64,000 nucleotides of DNA, taken from positions 23,643-87,642 of the forward strand of contig CAYTVL010000021.1 in assembly GCA_964441775.1 (NCBI GenBank). Reading direction: 5' to 3'. Shown in pieces: positions 60,401 through 64,000 of this stretch. Position numbers and translations under genes: made by a program. How positions within the stretch are numbered: position 1 is the first letter of the stretch; each line of letters opens with the position of its first letter. This DNA is from SYOC01 sp964441775 (GTDB lineage Bacteria > Desulfobacterota > Binatia > Bin18). The notes beneath the pieces are model-generated. The model saw only the letters and a list, made by a program, of their open reading frames with translations. It ran no database searches and was not told the DNA's origin.

Positions 60401-62086
60401 TTAAACGCGCTCCCAATTAAACTTCGCTTTATTACCCGTGCCGTAGACTTTTAAGGCTCCTAACTCGCCGACGGCATTCGGTCGAGTGAAGATCCAATTT
60501 TGCCACGCCGACAAACGGCCAAAGATACGGGACTCCATCGATTCAGGCCCGCTGAAACGGAGGCTGGCCTCCATGCCGGTCAGCGCATCAGGAGACAGAC
60601 TGGCGCGCTCTTCCAGGGCGATACGGATTTCATCATCCCAATCAAGCTCGTCGAGTGTCGCTGTGACGAGCCCCAGCTCGAACGCTTCACCAGCGCTGAG
60701 CGCGCGCCCTGTTCGTGAGCGCAGTGTCTCTAAGATTGCGGCGTCCTGATGAAAACGGCGCTCCAGGCGAGTGATATGGGTGACCATTGGATAGTGGCCG
60801 AAATTGAGTTCTGAGAGCTGGAGGAGAGGGGTCTGGGCCTCGTCTTCGGCCTGCAGCATGTAAATGCGATCCGCTGCGAGCGCCAACTCGAACAGGGTGC
60901 CGACAAAGCAGGAACCTGGCTCGACTAAGGCGAATAATGAGCGGGACGATACGTCGAGTCGCGCAAGCGTGCGACGCAGCAGGCCGATCACCTCACGCAC
61001 GAACCAGTGCGCTTGATGACGAGCGAGCGTCGCATCGACTGCCGCCACGTGGGACGCGTCGCCTTCAGTTTTGAGCAACCACGCGCCAATTTCCAAATTG
61101 TTTGTTCGTAACATGAGAATGGCGTCATCAAGTTCACGCGCCATTTGCAAGGGCCACCACCGTGCTCCCAAGGCAGGGATGGTTTCTACTGTGTCTGGTT
61201 GAGGCTGTTGGGGCGCTCGTACCGTGAGTGTCGCCCGACGAGAATTGTTGTCGATCTGGACATCGACGAATTCATAATGGTAGCCGGTTTCATCTATGCT
61301 GCGCTGCAATGGAAGCAGCAGGACTCCTGGCGCGTCAGATGGGCGGTCACTCAATTCGGCAAGTTCCAGTGCTCGGCGTTTCACGTGTTCAGTAAATTGC
61401 GCCGGCTTTGCGAGATCGTCTACGAGTCGCCATTCTTTCGCGCGCTGGCCACGGATGCCTTCGGTTGTGGTGCAGAAGATATCGGCGTGATCATGCCGTA
61501 CTTTGCGTTTGTCAATCAGTCGCGTCAAACCACCTGTGCCTGGTAAGACCCCGAGCATGGGTACTTCTGGTAGACTGACGGCTGAGGATCGGTCATCGAC
61601 TAAAAGAATTTTATCGCACGCTAACGCGAGCTCATAGCCGCCGCCAGCGGTCGTGCCATTGCACGCAGCGAGAAATTTAAGGCCCGAGTGGCGGCTGGAG
61701 TCCTCGATGCCGTTGCGCGTCTCGTTGGTAAATTTGCAAAAATTCACCTTCCAGGCGTGTGAAGAAGAGCCCAGCATGAAAATGTTGGCGCCGGAGCAGA
61801 AGATGCGCTCTTTCGCGCTGGTGATAACAACCGTCCGCACCTCTGGATGCTCGAAGCGGATACGTTGTAGGGCGTCGTACAATTCGATGTCAACGCCAAG
61901 GTCATACGAATTCAACTTGAGCTTGTAACCTGGACGGAGCCCGGCGTCTTCTTGCACGTCCATCGTCAACGTGGCGACCGCACCCTCAAACGCGAGCCGC
62001 CAATGCCGGTACTGGTCGGGGTGCGTTTGATAATCGACCAGCGGCGTCTGCGATGTCGTTGCTGAAGTTTCTGCTGCCAGTCCCAT
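60401..62086 (-). CDS. boxC: 2,3-epoxybenzoyl-CoA dihydrolase
   Basis: 561 residues from ATG 62086, with GAGGAG upstream on the minus strand; the long upstream extension in frame is a shadow of the divergent ligase gene. Crotonase fold: RIFCSGANIFMLGSSSHAWKVNFCKFTNETRNGIED, AACNGTTAGGGYELALACDKILLVDDRSSAVSLPEVPMLGVLPGTGGLTRL. The long second half ending YGTGNKAKFNWERV is typical of BoxC, as is the length. It opens the epoxide ring non-oxygenolytically to an aldehyde plus formate. Confidence 0.93.
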   Translation of the reverse strand: MGLAAETSATTSQTPLVDYQTHPDQYRHWRLAFEGAVATLTMDVQEDAGLRPGYKLKLNSYDLGVDIELYDALQRIRFEHPEVRTVVITSAKERIFCSGANIFMLGSSSHAWKVNFCKFTNETRNGIEDSSRHSGLKFLAACNGTTAGGGYELALACDKILLVDDRSSAVSLPEVPMLGVLPGTGGLTRLIDKRKVRHDHADIFCTTTEGIRGQRAKEWRLVDDLAKPAQFTEHVKRRALELAELSDRPSDAPGVLLLPLQRSIDETGYHYEFVDVQIDNNSRRATLTVRAPQQPQPDTVETIPALGARWWPLQMARELDDAILMLRTNNLEIGAWLLKTEGDASHVAAVDATLARHQAHWFVREVIGLLRRTLARLDVSSRSLFALVEPGSCFVGTLFELALAADRIYMLQAEDEAQTPLLQLSELNFGHYPMVTHITRLERRFHQDAAILETLRSRTGRALSAGEAFELGLVTATLDELDWDDEIRIALEERASLSPDALTGMEASLRFSGPESMESRIFGRLSAWQNWIFTRPNAVGELGALKVYGTGNKAKFNWERV

Positions 62087-62224
62087 GCCTATTCTCCTCG
62101 TGTCAGCGTGTTGCACGATTGCTCTTTCGCTTATCATACTAAAGACCAAGAGGCGTGTCAGTGTGGAGTTGTCCTTTTTTCCGCATTTGTCTAGAGATGG
62201 TTCCTGTTGAACGAGGAGGACTGC

Positions 62225-63769
62225 GTGCCGATTCCCGACATCCCCGAATCTTTTAATGCTGCTGTTGTGTTTATTGATCAGCACGTCGCGGCTGGGCGCG
62301 GAGAGCGCGTGGCGCTGCACTGGAATGCGCAGACGATCACTTATGCGCAACTCGCGGCTAATGTGAATCGGGTGGGGAACGCTTTGCTCCGGCTTGGCGT
62401 CCGACCGGAAGAGCGTGTACTGTTGGCGGCTTTCGACTCGCCAGAGTTCGTCTACAGTTTTTGGGGAGCGATAAAAATTGGCGCCGTGCCGGTTCCGGTG
62501 AATACGTTCCTGCGGACGGACGAATATGCCTATCTTTTGGATAATAGCCAAGCGAGCGTCCTCATCGTTTCGCCTGAAGTGCAGCCACTCGTCAGGTCCT
62601 TGGCCATGCCGCGCTTGCGGCATCGTGTGGTGATTGGAGTGGGAGGAGCGGACTTTCTGTTATTCTCACAGCTCGTCGCCAACGAGTCTCCCGTGCTTGA
62701 GCCAGCTCCAACGCATCGTGACGATATGGCGCTGTGGTTGTATAGCTCAGGCTCCACCGGGTCACCCAAGGGCGTCGTGCATCTGCATCGCAATCTTTTT
62801 TACTGTGCGGAAACATACGCTCGCGCCGTGTTAGGGATTGAGCCGAATGATGTCACCTTGTCCGCCGCTCGCTTGTTCTTCGCCTATGGGTTAGGCGGTG
62901 GGATGACCTTTGCGCTCCATGCCGGAGCCAGCGCCGCCTTGGTGTCCGACCGTCCCACGCCAGAGAGCATGTTTGCTGCTATTCATCGCTATCGCCCCAC
63001 CGTCTTTTTTGGCGTGCCAACGCTGTATGCGGCGATGTTGCAGATGCAGGACGTTGAACGCCAGTACGATCTTTCCAGTCTGCGTCTCTGTGTGTCCGCC
63101 GGAGAGGCGTTGCCCGGAGAGTTGTTTACGCAGTGGAAAAATCGCTTTGGCGTGGAGATTCTCGATGGGCTCGGCTCCACTGAAGCGTTGCATATCTTTT
63201 TGTCGAATCGTGCTGGAGCCGTGCGGCCCGGAAGCTCGGGCACGCCTGTGCCAGGGTATGAGGTGCGCATCGTGGATGAACATGGGCAAGATGTTCCCCG
63301 AGGCGAAGTCGGTGATCTGATCGTCAAAGGAGGAAGCCTCACTGCTGGTTACTGGCGACGGCTGGAAGCGACGCGTCGTGCCTCACAAGGCGAGTGGCTG
63401 CGCACGGGAGATACGTACTATCAAGATACTGATGGCGTGTATTGGTACTGCGGGCGCTCGGACGACATGCTGAAAGTTTCCGGGCAGTGGGTTGCGCCTG
63501 CTGAAGTCGAGGGGGTGCTGTTTCAGCATCCCGCCGTGCTTGAATGCGCGCTGGTCGGCTGGGAAGATGAACATCGACTCATCAAACCCAAAGCGTTTGT
63601 GGTGCTGAAACAAAACCATACGCCTTCATCAGCGTTAGCCGAAGAACTGCAAGCGTTTGTCAAGACGCGCACCTTGCCGCATAAGTATCCTCGCTGGATC
63701 GAATTCGTGCCGGAGTTGCCTAAAACAGCGACCGGCAAGATTCAACGTTATAAACTACGCCAAGGATAG
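62225..63769 (+). CDS. Benzoate-CoA ligase family protein
   Basis: 514 residues from GTG 62225, with GAGGAGG 5 nt upstream (TTG 62207 in frame lacks one). AMP-forming acyl-CoA ligase motifs: LYSSGSTGSPKGVVH, YGLGGGMTFALHAGAS, ILDGLGSTEALHIFLSN and the C-terminal catalytic Lys in TATGKIQRYKLR. The N-terminal NAAVVFIDQHVAAGRGERVALHWNAQTITYAQL is typical of benzoate-CoA ligases. It lies divergent from boxC with 138 nt between, a probable shared control region, and would supply benzoyl-CoA to BoxAB. Confidence 0.9.
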   Translation: MPIPDIPESFNAAVVFIDQHVAAGRGERVALHWNAQTITYAQLAANVNRVGNALLRLGVRPEERVLLAAFDSPEFVYSFWGAIKIGAVPVPVNTFLRTDEYAYLLDNSQASVLIVSPEVQPLVRSLAMPRLRHRVVIGVGGADFLLFSQLVANESPVLEPAPTHRDDMALWLYSSGSTGSPKGVVHLHRNLFYCAETYARAVLGIEPNDVTLSAARLFFAYGLGGGMTFALHAGASAALVSDRPTPESMFAAIHRYRPTVFFGVPTLYAAMLQMQDVERQYDLSSLRLCVSAGEALPGELFTQWKNRFGVEILDGLGSTEALHIFLSNRAGAVRPGSSGTPVPGYEVRIVDEHGQDVPRGEVGDLIVKGGSLTAGYWRRLEATRRASQGEWLRTGDTYYQDTDGVYWYCGRSDDMLKVSGQWVAPAEVEGVLFQHPAVLECALVGWEDEHRLIKPKAFVVLKQNHTPSSALAEELQAFVKTRTLPHKYPRWIEFVPELPKTATGKIQRYKLRQG

Positions 63770-63788
63770 GAGGATGAAAGGGGACGAG

Positions 63789-64000
63789 ATGGAACAATTG
63801 TTTAGGAGGTTTTGTCCATGCACTGCAGGGGCAGGCCCCTGCGCCTGCCAATCCATCGGGCGACCCCCGGGGGTCGCCCCTACGAGGAAATCCGGATCTT
63901 GGTGGGTTTCGCACCTAGAGGCTACACGCCTCCTGACGACAGTTTTCGTCCTGGGTTGGAGTTGTGTTTCCTCCAGCTTGGCTCAGGAAGGCGGTCTTTC
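63789..64000 (+). CDS. Secreted or periplasmic protein, partial (runs off right edge)
   Basis: From ATG 63789 (AAGGGG upstream) one frame stays open to the edge. Its late part, TRLLTTVFVLGWSCVSSSLAQEGG, is a signal peptide with an SLA-Q cleavage site. Before it lie about 45 residues that are translated repeat DNA. The natural start may have been nearer the signal peptide. In box clusters the gene after the ligase often encodes an ABC binding protein, which would fit, but too little is seen to name it. Confidence 0.45.
   Translation, partial: MEQLFRRFCPCTAGAGPCACQSIGRPPGVAPTRKSGSWWVSHLEATRLLTTVFVLGWSCVSSSLAQEGGL
63825..63879. repeat. Two GC palindromes inside the 5' part of the last gene
   Basis: A perfect 18-nt imperfect-centre palindrome starts GCAGGGGC at 63825. 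A perfect 22-nt palindrome starts GGGCGACCCC at 63858 and ends at 63879. Both are of the type commonly scattered between genes. Confidence 0.75.

Noticed and set aside
62087..62623. Long N-terminal extension of boxC
   Set aside because: It is the antisense of the ligase gene; SD and the BoxC start lie at 62086.

Overview
The window is a bacterial chromosome segment of about 64 kb, moderately GC-rich by eye, with good Shine-Dalgarno sites and short-overlap operons. I see no rRNA, tRNA, CRISPR array or complete insertion sequence. The mix of flavin monooxygenases, CaiB-type CoA transferases, N-acyl-D-amino-acid-deacylase-like amidohydrolases, cyclase/TPR proteins and the aerobic benzoyl-CoA epoxidation (box) genes suggests an uncultured, metabolically versatile lineage near the former Deltaproteobacteria (Binatota- or Tectomicrobia-like). 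That placement is inference; no taxonomic marker gene is present.

Layout. 1-12 kb: partial PAS sensor, two hydrolase/monooxygenase genes, a DAO-type oxidoreductase, an indoleamine 2,3-dioxygenase on the minus strand, a methyltransferase, an amidohydrolase, a membrane cyclase with TPRs, then a compact toxin/antitoxin-like cluster (PBECR-like, MNT, HEPN, DUF2283). 12.6-25.7 kb: TetR regulator and a catabolic block (ThDP enzyme, two CaiB transferases, second amidohydrolase, VOC protein, tandem methyltransferases, RidA, a DUF6883 gene broken by one stop with its DUF4926 partner, HyuB). 25.8-32 kb: a large cyclase/AAA/TPR protein, hydrolase and flavin monooxygenase. 32.3-41.9 kb: a glycogen/alpha-glucan operon (lapA, glgA, GH57 branching enzyme, glgC, GH57/DUF3536) carrying an apparently inserted protease/DUF1329 segment. 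41.9-50.4 kb: a probable selenocysteine AhpD-like peroxidase, a His-tailed EamA transporter, a two-component system, and a chromate/oxidative-stress cluster (SOD, chrB remnant, chrA, beta-barrel-like protein, ABC binding protein). 50.6-56.5 kb: a defence-like island (RadC, nuclease-methylase fusion, specificity subunit, DGQHR-like/deoxyribosyltransferase-like protein) lying between the ABC binding-protein gene and its permease and ATPase genes. 58.9-64 kb: boxB, boxC and a divergent benzoate-CoA ligase.

The most notable observations are: (1) an in-frame TGA at 42187-42189, exactly at the peroxidatic Cys of an AhpD-like protein, followed by a hairpin that fits a bacterial SECIS; (2) the composite restriction/effector island splitting an ABC transporter operon; (3) a class of intergenic elements built from 7-nt or 8-nt iterated units, often as facing inverted arms, with different units at each locus but the same period, some of them inside open reading frames; (4) a truncated chrB within the chromate cluster.
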